From the NCBI RefSeq assembly GCF_014077625.1, contig NZ_JACFXU010000013.1, positions 558,001 to 622,000 of the forward strand: 64,000 nucleotides of DNA, written 5' to 3'. The notes under the pieces were generated by a model. That model searched no databases and was not told where the DNA came from. It was given only the letters and a program-made list of their open reading frames with translations. The stretch comes from Sediminihaliea albiluteola. GTDB lineage: Bacteria > Pseudomonadota > Gammaproteobacteria > Pseudomonadales > Halieaceae. The stretch's first letter is position 1. The number at the start of each line of letters is the position of its first letter. Shown in pieces: positions 39,401-47,952 of this stretch. The translations under genes were made by a program, and so were the position numbers.

Positions 39401-39836
39401 CTGGTCTCTCGCTTGCCTCGGCCTAGAAGGTGCAGTGCTAGAACAAGCTTTTGAACGGGTTAAGGCTTCGGTCAGCCAAACCTTAGCCGATGAGCAAGCG
39501 GGGCGCTGGCTTCTCAGCTCCCAACATAAAGAGGCAGCTTGTGAATTGGCCCTTACGCAAGTCAGCGCTGAAGGGGAGATCAAAGACATTGTCATCGATC
39601 GAACCTTTATTGATCCCCTAGAGGGAACACGCTGGGTCGTGGATTACAAAACCAGTGAGCCGGCTGAAGGGCAGTCCTTGGCTGAATTTATGGCCCATGA
39701 GGCGCAGCGTTATCAAAAGCAGCTGCTGACTTATCGCGACGCGCTCTCTGAGCTCGGCCCTGAACCTCTGCGCTGTGCACTGTACTTTACTGCACTCGCT
39801 GAGCTGCACCCGGTCGAGCTGCCACCGCCGGCATAA
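36486..39836 (+). CDS. AddA-like UvrD-family helicase-nuclease
   Basis: 1116 residues of a superfamily 1 helicase fused to a RecB-like nuclease. Walker A, SAPAGSGKT, is at 22-30, ITFTRKAAAEMRERV is motif Ia, DEFQDT (405-410) is motif II, LMTLHKAKGLEFDHVF is motif V and LLYVGATRA is motif VI. D1053 and K1055 in VVDYKTSEP are nuclease active-site residues. Coupled to the AddB-like gene by ATGA. The two-gene form, with the Fe-S cysteines in the partner, points to AddAB rather than RecBCD. Confidence 0.87.
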   Translation: MTIVDAVQREAALNPLKSFCVSAPAGSGKTELLIQRFLALLARVQRPEQVLAITFTRKAAAEMRERVVQALQEAQAGLPCSSDHQQRTRDLALAALERDREQAWRLLHNTARLNIRTIDGFCAALTRQMPVLSAFGAQATAVDDAVPLYAEAVAELFAMTEGEHPVKTDLRALMLHFDNRWNRLSELLQGLLARRDQWLSYIHVRHSPEAAEQRLLQTVEGVVCETLAQLRQQFGARLSALYDLRCFSAQNLGEAEPRHAGDSLEDLPEWRALRHMLLTKDGSKWRSRFTVKEGFPPGNGRNKEQKEALQEIISELSADDGLRQALLEVDVLPEIEGNSTSWQLVLHLSNVLPVLAAQLLLVFERHGKVDHSQVAQSALQALGDDDYPTDLALRLDYQLEHILIDEFQDTAITQFELLRRLTRGWAEHNEANPGAPRSFLIVGDGMQSIYGFRDANVSLFLQARDHGFNGVLPEYLELQANFRSEAGVVDWVNQTFSQVFPQEDNIARGEVSFSAATAVKPVGSDPAVRLQVFHGDEAEQAEVAFVCDGVAEALTASNDGSIAVLGRSRPQLQGIVAGLRERGIAFAAQDMDRLEHSPVVLDLMTLVRALSNRADRVAWMAVLRAPWCGLSLADLLSLARADDNGRYQDLLTLCGEPAVVQALSEDGRKRLSALRSAMNWAIARRDRLSQRAWLEQLWLRLDGPATVAEKAALADAQRFFELIEQGELEGRNFDLPWLQTQVAKLYANAGDPDARVQLMTLHKAKGLEFDHVFIPALARKSGNDSRPLMLWDEFGDDQGQRSFLLAADDHSKKGEPGVYNYLAQRRKRKTQLENTRLLYVGATRAIKQLVLSATLKVDAKTDSLKAPTENTLLACIWPAVKEQAQIVEVADGMPQQHNEVSWPLLQRLVIATEVSEAAPLEQRASDNSNRPAPLANSLERHSGTVVHQALEVLAQRSDLPREPSEDDFSLWRWSLACLGLEGAVLEQAFERVKASVSQTLADEQAGRWLLSSQHKEAACELALTQVSAEGEIKDIVIDRTFIDPLEGTRWVVDYKTSEPAEGQSLAEFMAHEAQRYQKQLLTYRDALSELGPEPLRCALYFTALAELHPVELPPPA

Positions 39837-39904
39837 AGCTGCCGCTTTTGGACCCCGATACTGCTAGCTATACTGGCAGGGCCTAGTGTTTTGCGAGAGT
39901 GGTT

Positions 39905-41062
39905 TTAGGCTCTGCCAGCCGGCGCTGCCAGTGGTCGCGAAGCCAGCCACACGGTGAATTTATTGTTCGCGGCGAACTTTTCCAGCGCGGCAAAACGGCG
40001 TTTGAGTCCCGCTTGATAATTGAGATGTCGGTTCGCCACTAAGCATAGCTTGCCCTCACTACTCACTTGCTTAGCGGCCTGGCTCAGCAGGCGGCGGCCA
40101 GCAAAGTCATCAACGGTATGCTGCAAATGAAAGGGCGGGTTACACAGTATCAAGTCCGCTTTGGCGCCGCGATAGTGCTTCAGGCCATCACCGTGATGAA
40201 ACTCACAGCGCGCTAAAGCCTGTGGCTGCAAGTGCTCTAAGTTCTCTCGCGCCGAAGCTACCGCCATGGCCGATTCATCACAAAACACCAGCTCTTGAGC
40301 AAGGCCTGCATCAAGAGCAGCAAGGCCAAGCACGCCGTTGCCACAGGCTAAGTCAATTAGCCGAGAAACAGGCGCTAAGCGCTGTAACTGAGCAATCAGT
40401 AATTCGCTACCGCGGTCTAATTGTTCGCGACTAAAAACGTTTGGCAGAGCTCTAAGCTCGGCGTTTAAGGCCTGGCAGTAATACTGCGACCACTGGGCCT
40501 TTGCCTCGTGCCGAAGCCCGTCAATAGTGGCAGAAAATAGCCGCGCTTTTCGGCGGCCGCGGTGGCGCTCAGTAGGGCCTATATAGCGCTCAATAATAGC
40601 GGCGGTTTGGGGTGAGAGGTGCTTGTCCATCCCGCCAATGACTAATCGCGTTCCGGGGGCCAAGGTCGTCGCCAAGCAAGCTAGTTGGTACTCGAAGTAG
40701 GCCAGCTGCTTGGGCACTCGCATCAGCACTATGCTGGCGGTGGCGGGAGGTGGCTCTGTGCTCCAAATCACCTGGCACTCCGGTAGCCGGTTGCGTGCTA
40801 AGTTGTCCCGCAGGGCTCTGACACTGAGCGCTGAATCACTCCACATCCAGGCAGCTTTAAGGGCGGTAGTTAATGCGCCGTGTTCATCATTAACTACCAA
40901 AGTGGTCGCGGGGGAGGCTGGCTCAGCCGCAAAAGCCTCAAGCAACAGGCTGTCGGCCGCGCACCAAGCATTCAGTGTGTCATTTGGCCTACGGGGATAG
41001 CGCTGTAGTTCAAAACAGCCAAAGGGCGTTTCAAACTGCGCTGCGGGCTGTACAGAGCTCAT
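39905..41062 (-). CDS. rlmG: 23S rRNA (guanine-1835-N2)-methyltransferase RlmG
   Basis: SAM-dependent methyltransferase for 23S rRNA G1835. The 385 residues have the duplicated layout of RlmG/RsmC: an inactive N-terminal domain starting with FGCFELQRYP and a C-terminal domain with the SAM motif LIDLACGNGVLGLAAL and the catalytic NPPFH. RsmC is close, but the N-terminal LNAWCAADSLLLE matches RlmG better. It lies 3 bp after the mltD stop (TGA AGC ATG), so the two are co-transcribed. Confidence 0.85.
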   Translation of the reverse strand: MSSVQPAAQFETPFGCFELQRYPRRPNDTLNAWCAADSLLLEAFAAEPASPATTLVVNDEHGALTTALKAAWMWSDSALSVRALRDNLARNRLPECQVIWSTEPPPATASIVLMRVPKQLAYFEYQLACLATTLAPGTRLVIGGMDKHLSPQTAAIIERYIGPTERHRGRRKARLFSATIDGLRHEAKAQWSQYYCQALNAELRALPNVFSREQLDRGSELLIAQLQRLAPVSRLIDLACGNGVLGLAALDAGLAQELVFCDESAMAVASARENLEHLQPQALARCEFHHGDGLKHYRGAKADLILCNPPFHLQHTVDDFAGRRLLSQAAKQVSSEGKLCLVANRHLNYQAGLKRRFAALEKFAANNKFTVWLASRPLAAPAGRA

Positions 41063-41065
41063 GCT

Positions 41066-42469
41066 TCAGCTATCGCGCCCTAAGTAGAGTGTCAGTTGCT
41101 GCCCGGGGCGCAGATAAGCGCGAGGATCTAGGGAGTTCCACCTGATAATATCATCGATAGAGACCTTAAAACGGCCCGCGATACGGTACAGAGAGTCACC
41201 GCGACGCACTCGATAATCGTGGCTTTGAGGGCTCTGTGCCAGCGCAGCACCCCAAGTCGAACCCTGTGGAATGAGCAGGGTATCGCCAGCGCGAATAAAG
41301 CTGCCGCGTAATTTGTTGACCTCTTTAATCATCGCCACTTGGGTATCAAATCTACGGGCAATACTGACTAAGTTGTCGCCTTGGCGAATGCGGTAATGCT
41401 GCCACTGCAGGCGGTCACTTGGGCTGAGATTGGCAAGGCCGTTTTCAAAAGCTTCCAGCGAGTCTACCGGCACCAGTAGTTCAGCCTGTGAGGGGGCCGT
41501 TGCCCAGCGCAATTGGCCGGGGTTAAGTGAGCGCAGTAAGTTTTCATCGACGCCGGCAAGCTCAGCAGCTTTGGCCAGTTCGATCTGACCACTGGTGCTG
41601 GCAATCGCAAATGCCGGGGCGTTAGTTACCGGCGGCAGATCGGCCTCGTATTGTTCTGGCTTATCAATAATCGAGGCCAGGGCCAGCAGCTTGGGCACAT
41701 AATTTTTCGTTTCACGGGGTAAATTAAGGGACCAATAATCGGTGTCCTTATCGCGGCGCCTATTGCTCTTAATGGCGCGCATAACACGGCCTTTACCTGA
41801 GTTATAGGCGGCCAGTGCCAGTAGCCAGTCGCCATCAAAACTGGCTTGTAATTCCTCTAAGTAATCTAAGGCAACCCGGGTGGAGTCCCGCAGATCACGG
41901 CGACCGTCATACCACCAATTATTGGTTAAGCCGAGGTGTCGGCCAGTGGCAGGCATAATCTGCCACAAGCCAGCGGCGTGTTGCGGAGAGTTGGCAAAGG
42001 GGTCCATGGTGCTTTCGACTAGCGGCAGCAAGGCCAGCTCGATGGGCATACCTCGGGCTTCAACTTCTTCTACTATGTAGTGCAGATAGAGCTCTGAGCG
42101 AGCAGCGATCACATCGAGGTAATTGCTTTGCGCTAAGAAACGTTCTCGGGCAGCAACAATTTCTGGTTTTTCCTCATAGTCCTGCCAGCTCAATTGTGAG
42201 CGCAGGCGCTGCCATAGGTCATCGGGTTGTTCATCGAACAGGTCACTGTCTACTACGCGCAGCTCTGAGCTCGACACCAGATCGAGCCTTGTTTCTGAGT
42301 CATCTATGGCGCTAGTCACCAGGTCTTTACTGTCGATGAGCTCACTGCCTTCAGCGCCCTCTATGTTTCCCACAGCAGGCTTGTCTTGCGCTGGCATAGT
42401 CTGACAGGCAGCCAAGAAGGCGACCGTAGAAAATACTGTAAATAAGGTTCTTAACTGTTTGAAAATCAA
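41066..42469 (-). CDS. mltD: Membrane-bound lytic murein transglycosylase D
   Basis: Outer-membrane lipoprotein that cleaves peptidoglycan. The signal has a lipobox VAFLAAC, with the lipid-modified cysteine at about 22. The SLT domain carries the catalytic glutamate in LLPLVESTMDPFANSPQHAAGLWQ. Two LysM domains follow, one starting YRIRQGDNLVSIA and one starting YRVRRGDSLYRIA. 467 residues is close to the E. coli protein. It is transcribed with gloB just upstream, a pairing common in gammaproteobacteria. Confidence 0.95.
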   Translation of the reverse strand: MIFKQLRTLFTVFSTVAFLAACQTMPAQDKPAVGNIEGAEGSELIDSKDLVTSAIDDSETRLDLVSSSELRVVDSDLFDEQPDDLWQRLRSQLSWQDYEEKPEIVAARERFLAQSNYLDVIAARSELYLHYIVEEVEARGMPIELALLPLVESTMDPFANSPQHAAGLWQIMPATGRHLGLTNNWWYDGRRDLRDSTRVALDYLEELQASFDGDWLLALAAYNSGKGRVMRAIKSNRRRDKDTDYWSLNLPRETKNYVPKLLALASIIDKPEQYEADLPPVTNAPAFAIASTSGQIELAKAAELAGVDENLLRSLNPGQLRWATAPSQAELLVPVDSLEAFENGLANLSPSDRLQWQHYRIRQGDNLVSIARRFDTQVAMIKEVNKLRGSFIRAGDTLLIPQGSTWGAALAQSPQSHDYRVRRGDSLYRIAGRFKVSIDDIIRWNSLDPRAYLRPGQQLTLYLGRDS

Positions 42470-42506
42470 AAGAAATCTTCTGTGTTATTAGTGCTAAATA
42501 AAGGCT

Positions 42507-43286
42507 TTAAAAAGTATCTTTCCAAGCGCGTACAGTAGCGAAAACCTCAGCTCCTGAGCTACCTTCTAGGCGCCCCTGGGCTTTGAGAGAGGCCTGTAGT
42601 TCGGCAGTTTGACAGCGTAGAAATGGGTTAGTTGCCAACTCCTCAGCCAGCAGCGAGGGCACTGTCGCTTGGCCTAAATCACGCAGGCGCTGGGCCTTCT
42701 GTTGACGCTCAATGAGCGCTGCATTATCCGGCTCAACCGCACGGGCAAATTCCAGATTAGCCAAAGTGTATTCATGGGCGCAGTAAACTAAGGTATCGGC
42801 AGGCAAATCCGCTAGGAGCTGCAAGGAGCGGTGCATCACCTCAGCAGTGCCTTCGAACATCCGGCCACAGCCACCGGCAAAGAGAGTATCGCCACAAAAT
42901 AGCAGTGGCGCGCTAGCCGAATCACTGGGCTGATGAAAGTAAGCAATGTGATCCATGGTGTGACCGGGTACTTCAAGGACGCTAAAACTATGTCCGAGTA
43001 CCTCAATCTTGTCACCGGCGCTGAGGCGCTGACTAATACTGCCGATTTCTGGATTGTGAGGGCCCCACACCGGCACTGCTTGCTCGGCCAACAAGTCTTC
43101 TACGCCACCCACATGGTCAAAGTGATGGTGGGTGATGAGAATCCCTGTCAGGCTCAGGCCTTGCTCAGAGAGCACTTTGAGCACCGGCTCAGCGTCGCCG
43201 GGGTCAACCACAACGGCCTGCCCGGAGCGCTCCAGTAGCCAGATGTAATTGTCATTGAATGCCGGAATAGCTGATATTGAAAGCAT
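42507..43286 (-). CDS. gloB: Hydroxyacylglutathione hydrolase (glyoxalase II)
   Basis: Hydrolyses S-lactoylglutathione to lactate and glutathione in methylglyoxal detoxification. The metallo-beta-lactamase motif THHHFDH is at 52-58. Further metal ligands are in EVPGHTMDH and FCGDTLFAGGCGR, and the glutathione-binding CAHEYTLANLEFA is clear. 259 residues is standard. Divergent from the methyltransferase-rnhA-dnaQ transcript, as in pseudomonads. Confidence 0.97.
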   Translation of the reverse strand: MLSISAIPAFNDNYIWLLERSGQAVVVDPGDAEPVLKVLSEQGLSLTGILITHHHFDHVGGVEDLLAEQAVPVWGPHNPEIGSISQRLSAGDKIEVLGHSFSVLEVPGHTMDHIAYFHQPSDSASAPLLFCGDTLFAGGCGRMFEGTAEVMHRSLQLLADLPADTLVYCAHEYTLANLEFARAVEPDNAALIERQQKAQRLRDLGQATVPSLLAEELATNPFLRCQTAELQASLKAQGRLEGSSGAEVFATVRAWKDTF

Positions 43287-43357
43287 AGTGAACCGTACAA
43301 TTGATCAAGAAATACAGTACCATGATTGATACTGAAAACAGCCTTTAGAGGCCTCGG

Positions 43358-43405
43358 ATGGACTTTATTCGTTCAAGCCGGGCACAGAGTTTAACGAGAT
43401 TTTGA
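43358..43405 (+). CDS. Possible 15-residue leader peptide
   Basis: ATG at 43358, with GAGG (43347-43350) 7 bases upstream, opens a 15-codon frame (starting MDFIRSSRAQ) whose TGA stop overlaps the TTG start of the methyltransferase gene (TTGA, 43402-43405). The ribosome site of the main gene is otherwise poor, so the mini-frame may bring ribosomes to the TTG by coupling. It could also be chance. Confidence 0.35.
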   Translation: MDFIRSSRAQSLTRF

Positions 43406-44157
43406 CTGAACTGGAAACCTGGTATCAGACTGACAACGGACGCTACTTGTTAGAGCTGATTAAAGAGCAGCTGGCGGAGCCGCTAGATACTGCTTTTGGC
43501 TACCATTTGGCTCAGGTAGCTGTGACCCGTATGCACCCGCTCTACGATGCCAGCCGGGTGAGAAATCGCGTCTATGTGGCGGCGCAAAGTGGTGCTGCGG
43601 TAACTTTGCAAGCCGAATCAGACCAGCTGCCGCTAGCTAGCGACAGCGTCGACGTCATCATTGCGCACCATAATTTAGAATTCAGCGATAATCCACACCA
43701 AGCCTTGCGTGAATTGCATCGGGCCTTAACACCTCACGGCCACTTATTTATTATTGCTTTTAACCCCTGGAGCTTGACTGGCTTAAATGCCGCTTTACGG
43801 GCCCGAATGGGCCACCGATTGTGGCGTCATCGTCAGCCTCTCTCAACCGGGCGCTTGAGCGATTGGCTCAATATCTTGGGCTTTGAGCCCCAGCAAACGC
43901 TGCAGTGCTATGCTCTGCCACCTTTTGGTGGGCAGGGCATGAGAGCCTCAATAAAATCTGTTAATAAATGGTGTGTTAGCCGTGGCCTACCAATAGGTGG
44001 TCTGTTTATTATGCATGCCATTAAACAAGTACCTGCTTGCATCAACAGACCTATATTGCGCAGCAGGCGTGGCCGTCTGATCGGTCTTGCAGTGCCGCAA
44101 TCGGTCTCGTCACCGCGAGCCTCAGCCACAGCGCGCAAAGGAGATGATACTGCGTGA
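43402..44157 (+). CDS. SAM-dependent methyltransferase of the gloB-rnhA cluster
   Basis: 251 residues with a class I methyltransferase fold. [23 protein letters not shown] is the core motif IV region and [16 protein letters not shown] follows; the glycine-rich SAM loop is degenerate. The family (YafS-type) sits between gloB and rnhA in many gammaproteobacteria and its substrate is unknown. The TTG start overlaps the stop of a possible leader peptide. The stop overlaps the rnhA start (GTGA). The C-terminal ~50 residues are basic and arginine-rich. Confidence 0.75.
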   Translation: MTELETWYQTDNGRYLLELIKEQLAEPLDTAFGYHLAQVAVTRMHPLYDASRVRNRVYVAAQSGAAVTLQAESDQLPLASDSVDVIIAHHNLEFSDNPHQALRELHRALTPHGHLFIIAFNPWSLTGLNAALRARMGHRLWRHRQPLSTGRLSDWLNILGFEPQQTLQCYALPPFGGQGMRASIKSVNKWCVSRGLPIGGLFIMHAIKQVPACINRPILRSRRGRLIGLAVPQSVSSPRASATARKGDDTA

Positions 44158-44597
44158 AGGAAGTAGAAATTTTTACCGATGGCGCTTGCCGCGGCAACCC
44201 CGGACCCGGTGGTTGGGGCGCCTTATTACGTTTTAATGGCAATGAACGCGAACTATTTGGCGGCGAAGCTAATACCACCAATAATCGCATGGAGTTGCGG
44301 GCCGCCATCGAGGCCCTGCGCGCATTGAAAGAACCCTGCGCAGTGAACCTGACCACCGATTCGGTATATGTGCGCGATGGCATCACCAAGTGGCTCGATA
44401 ACTGGAAAATTAAAGGCTGGAAAACCGCCGCCCGCAAACCCGTTAAAAACGAAGATCTGTGGCGCGCACTGGACGAACAAAATCAACGCCATAAAGTTAA
44501 GTGGCACTGGGTTAAAGGCCATAGCGGTCACCGAGAAAATGAAATTGCCGACCAATTAGCCAACCGTGGCATTGATCAACTGGAGCCTAGTTCATGA
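44154..44597 (+). CDS. rnhA: Ribonuclease HI
   Basis: Cleaves RNA in RNA-DNA hybrids. The 147 residues carry the metal-binding D9 ([18 protein letters not shown]), E47 ([13 protein letters not shown]), D69 (TTDSVYV) and D133 (NEIADQLAN), with histidine in GHSGHRENE. The start is GTG with AAAGGAG about 11 bases upstream, overlapping the methyltransferase stop. The stop overlaps dnaQ (ATGA). The rnhA-dnaQ neighbourhood is widely conserved, though in E. coli the two are divergent. Confidence 0.98.
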   Translation: MKEVEIFTDGACRGNPGPGGWGALLRFNGNERELFGGEANTTNNRMELRAAIEALRALKEPCAVNLTTDSVYVRDGITKWLDNWKIKGWKTAARKPVKNEDLWRALDEQNQRHKVKWHWVKGHSGHRENEIADQLANRGIDQLEPSS

Positions 44598-45322
44598 GGC
44601 AGATTGTTCTAGATACCGAAACTACTGGCCTGGAAGTTAGCCAAGGTCACCGTATTATCGAAATAGGCTGTGTGGAGTTAGTTAACCGCCGTTTGACTGG
44701 CAATCATTACCACCAGTACATCAATCCTGAGCGCGAGGTCGAGCAAGGCGCGATCGAAGTGCACGGTATCACCAACGAGTTTCTAGCTGATAAACCCGTC
44801 TTTTCCCAAATAGCGGCTGAGTTTGTTGACTATATCGCGGGAGCCGAATTAATCATTCATAACGCGCCCTTTGATATCGGCTTTCTCAACGCCGAATTAC
44901 AGCGATTAGATGCCGGCTATGAGGATGTCGATAAGACTTGCTCAATTATCGACACCTTAGTGATGGCCAGGTCCAAACACCCGGGTCAGCGCAACAGCCT
45001 CGACGCTCTCTGCGCTCGTTACATGGTCGATAACTCCCAGCGTGAGCTGCACGGGGCCTTGCTAGACTCCGAGATTCTAGCAGATGTTTACCTGCTGCTG
45101 ACTGGCGGCCAAACGGCGCTATCACTGTCCGATCACGACAGCTCTAACAGCTCGGGAACTAGCCTGGGGGAACGCCTGCGACGGCTGCCTGCAGATCGCA
45201 TGCCGCTGCCCATCACTGAGCCCTCAGCAGATGAACTCGCTGCTGAACAAGCGCTCTTTGAGACAATGGCAGCTGGCAATGGCGGCACTGTGCTGTGGCG
45301 TGAGATGTTCGGTAGTAAGTAA
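44594..45322 (+). CDS. dnaQ: DNA polymerase III subunit epsilon
   Basis: Proofreading 3'-5' exonuclease of the replicative polymerase. The DEDDh residues are D7 and E9 (LDTETTGLE), D94 (HNAPFDIGF), H153 and D158 ([10 protein letters not shown]). The 242 residues include a C-terminal tail (about 185-242) for binding the alpha subunit; it contains [22 protein letters not shown]. Coupled to rnhA. A weak hairpin follows, before the convergent nhaB. Confidence 0.97.
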   Translation: MRQIVLDTETTGLEVSQGHRIIEIGCVELVNRRLTGNHYHQYINPEREVEQGAIEVHGITNEFLADKPVFSQIAAEFVDYIAGAELIIHNAPFDIGFLNAELQRLDAGYEDVDKTCSIIDTLVMARSKHPGQRNSLDALCARYMVDNSQRELHGALLDSEILADVYLLLTGGQTALSLSDHDSSNSSGTSLGERLRRLPADRMPLPITEPSADELAAEQALFETMAAGNGGTVLWREMFGSK

Positions 45323-45400
45323 GTGGCGCCTTAGCAATAAGGCTGAAACGCAAAGAATAGCGAGCAGACGAGGGTAGAGTAGAACTTAGCGCTGATAAGC

Positions 45401-45433
45401 CCAGTGCCTCCCCGCCACAGCGAGGGACACTGG
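45401..45433. terminator. Hairpin between dnaQ and nhaB
   Basis: CCAGTG (45401-45406) pairs with CACTGG (45428-45433), with CTC/GAG inside. It lies between convergent genes but has no T-run. Confidence 0.4.
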
Positions 45434-45446
45434 ACAACATGCGAGC

Positions 45447-46955
45447 TTAGATAAACATTGCTACGCAGGCAAAGCCCACACCGCCCAGAACGAGGGTGTA
45501 GGGGAACGCCATAATGACCATGCGGCCATAGGACAAGCGGATCAGCGGTGCCAGGGCCGAAGTCAACAAGAACAGGAAAGCGGCCTGACCGTTAGGGGTT
45601 GCCACACTGGGCAAGTTGGTTCCGGTGTTAATGGCCACTGCCAAGTGGTCAAACTCTTCCCGAGAAATTGAGCCCGCATCAAAAGCGGCCTTAATCTCAT
45701 TGATATACACCGTGGCCACAAACACGTTATCGCTGATCATCGACAGCAAGCCGTTGGCCAAGAAGAACATGGAAGGGCGCACATCGGCATCCATGGCCAG
45801 CACGCGATCAATGACCGGAGTGAAGAGGTGCTGCTCGTGAATCACCGCAACGATGGCGAAGAACACAACCAGCAGGGCCGTAAAGGGCAGAGCTTCCTCA
45901 AAAGCTGGCCCAATCTGATGCTCATCAATCACACCGTTAAAGGCTGTCAACAACACAATAATCAGCAGACCGACTAAGCCCACCGCTGCCAAGTGAAAAG
46001 CTAGGGCCAGAACAAGGATCACAGCAACCGCGCCTTGCACCATGAGTCGGGCATTGGAGCGGGGATCGCGCTGCTTTTCCTGCTGGGCCGAGTAAGCCTC
46101 TAGCACAGCTCTAACATTGTTTGGTAGCTTGCTGCCATAACCGAACTTACCACTCATTTCGAGCAGTACGCAGGTGAGCAAGCCACAGGCTAGCACTGGC
46201 ATGGTCACTGGTGCCATCACCACAACAAACTGAGCGAAACTCCAGCCTGCCACAGTGGCAATCAATAAGTTCTGTGGTTCACCAACCAGTGTACAAACAC
46301 CGCCCAGTGCCGTACCAACAGCACCGTGCATCAGCAGGCTACGCAAAAAAGCGCGGAACGCTTCTAAGTCTTCGCGGTTACTTTCCTGCACCGTGTTGTC
46401 ATCGGCATGGTCATGCACCTCCTCCTGAGCCATCAGTTTGCCAGAAGCGACCTTGTGATAGACCGCATAGAAACCAACACCAACGCTAATCAATACTGCG
46501 GTGACTGTCAGGGCGTCGAGGAAAGCCGACAACACAGCAGACACCAAGCAGAACAGTAGTGACAGAGCTACTTTTGACTTTACTCGCAATAAGATTTTGG
46601 TGAATACAAATAGCAGCAGCTCTTTCATGAAGTAGATGCCGGCGACCATGAACATCAACAGTAAAATCACTTCAAAGTTGGCGGCGGCTTCGTTGTAAAC
46701 ACTTTCCGGTGAAGCCATTCCCAGCAGTATTGCTTCAATCGCAATGAGCCCACCGGGCTGTAATGGATAGCAGCGCAGTGCCAGCGCTAGGGTAAAAATG
46801 AACTCCCCAATCAACACCCAGCCAGTGGCAAAAGGCCCTATAACATATAACAGCAGAGGATTGAGTAGCAAAAACGCCACAATAGTTCGTTTGTACCACT
46901 CAGGGGAACTACCTAAGAAGTTGCGCCAAATGGCGGTGCCCATTGATTCAGTCAT
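45447..46955 (-). CDS. nhaB: Na+/H+ antiporter NhaB
   Basis: Inner-membrane electrogenic sodium/proton antiporter, 502 residues with about 12 hydrophobic segments. [39 protein letters not shown] and [19 protein letters not shown] are the characteristic NhaB segments. The latter includes the EPQN motif shared by ion transporters of this superfamily. Its presence fits a sodium-rich habitat. The divergent nudC gene shares a control region containing a nested hairpin. Confidence 0.96.
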   Translation of the reverse strand: MTESMGTAIWRNFLGSSPEWYKRTIVAFLLLNPLLLYVIGPFATGWVLIGEFIFTLALALRCYPLQPGGLIAIEAILLGMASPESVYNEAAANFEVILLLMFMVAGIYFMKELLLFVFTKILLRVKSKVALSLLFCLVSAVLSAFLDALTVTAVLISVGVGFYAVYHKVASGKLMAQEEVHDHADDNTVQESNREDLEAFRAFLRSLLMHGAVGTALGGVCTLVGEPQNLLIATVAGWSFAQFVVVMAPVTMPVLACGLLTCVLLEMSGKFGYGSKLPNNVRAVLEAYSAQQEKQRDPRSNARLMVQGAVAVILVLALAFHLAAVGLVGLLIIVLLTAFNGVIDEHQIGPAFEEALPFTALLVVFFAIVAVIHEQHLFTPVIDRVLAMDADVRPSMFFLANGLLSMISDNVFVATVYINEIKAAFDAGSISREEFDHLAVAINTGTNLPSVATPNGQAAFLFLLTSALAPLIRLSYGRMVIMAFPYTLVLGGVGFACVAMFI

Positions 46956-47046
46956 AGCCTGTTTACAGCCCGTTGTTAAAATTTCAGCTGGACATTCTAC
47001 GTTATTATTTGGCCCTAAAGTAAGCTTTACGGAAACGATTAAGGCT

Positions 47047-47095
47047 GCTATAGCTTAGTGAGCTTGCTCGCCGCAGGTGGCGAGCATACTATAGC
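47047..47095. promoter_or_regulatory. Nested inverted repeat between nhaB and nudC
   Basis: An outer arm pair, GCTATAG (47047-47053) and CTATAGC (47089-47095), encloses an inner pair, TGCTCGCC (47065-47072) and GGCGAGCA (47079-47086). It lies about 90 bp before nhaB on one strand and 30 bp before nudC on the other. It could be an operator or a leader structure for either gene. No T-run follows. Confidence 0.45.
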
Positions 47096-47124
47096 CGCTC
47101 ATTTTCAGGCATATCACTAGCACT

Positions 47125-47949
47125 ATGTTCCGACCGGATAACTTAGCTCCAGCGCGCCCGGAGCAAGCACTCGCCATCGCTTTTCAGCAGGGGGAACTGA
47201 TCAGCGACCTGCGCTCAGCCCAGGGCTGCTTATTACCGCTGGACTTAATAGGCGAAGCCGCTTGGATTGTTATCCGCGAGCAATTTCTAGGCTATTGGCA
47301 TGAACAAGCCTGTTATGCCCTTGAGATAGATCCAGCGATCGATTTAGACCCCATGCGCTTTACCCGGGGTAACTTGTACCAGATTCTCGGCCAGCAAGAA
47401 GACGCGGTCTTTAACTTGGTTGGACGGGCAGCCCAATTATTAGCCTGGGAAAAGGAGCACCAGTTTTGCGGCTCCTGCGGGCGTCCCACAGAGCTCGATT
47501 CTGCTGAACGGGCCATGCGCTGCCGCCACTGCCGAAGCTTTAATTACCCCCGCATCTCACCCTGTATTATCGTGTTGGTGACCCGCGGAGAAGAGCTCTT
47601 ACTGGCGCGCAATACTAACTTCCCCTACGAAATGTATAGTACTCTAGCCGGCTTTATTGAGGCCGGTGAAACCCCTGAGGAAACTCTAATTCGGGAAGTG
47701 CGTGAAGAGGTCAGCCTCGAGGTATGCAATATTCGCTATTTCCGTTCCCAGTCATGGCCTTTTCCCAATCAGTTGATGCTGGGCTTTTTTGCCGATTACG
47801 CTGGCGGTGATATTGTCTGCGACCTCACAGAAATTGCTGACGCGCAGTGGTTCCATTATCGCGACTTACCCACTGTGCCCCCAGCGCACTCCGTTGCCGG
47901 TCAGTTGATCCGGCATCAAGTAGCCCTTCTCACCCAACAACATACTTAA
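47125..47949 (+). CDS. nudC: NAD-capped RNA hydrolase / NADH pyrophosphatase
   Basis: Nudix enzyme that removes NAD caps from RNA and hydrolyses NADH. The zinc finger has C115, C118, C133 and C136. The Nudix box starts GFIEAGETPEETL and runs through REVREEVSLE (about 177-199). The NudC signature follows as SQSWPFPNQLM; the usual second residue pair is SQPWPFPxS, so two positions differ. 274 residues is normal. sohB starts 3 bp after the stop. Confidence 0.94.
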   Translation: MFRPDNLAPARPEQALAIAFQQGELISDLRSAQGCLLPLDLIGEAAWIVIREQFLGYWHEQACYALEIDPAIDLDPMRFTRGNLYQILGQQEDAVFNLVGRAAQLLAWEKEHQFCGSCGRPTELDSAERAMRCRHCRSFNYPRISPCIIVLVTRGEELLLARNTNFPYEMYSTLAGFIEAGETPEETLIREVREEVSLEVCNIRYFRSQSWPFPNQLMLGFFADYAGGDIVCDLTEIADAQWFHYRDLPTVPPAHSVAGQLIRHQVALLTQQHT

Positions 47950-47952
47950 GTA

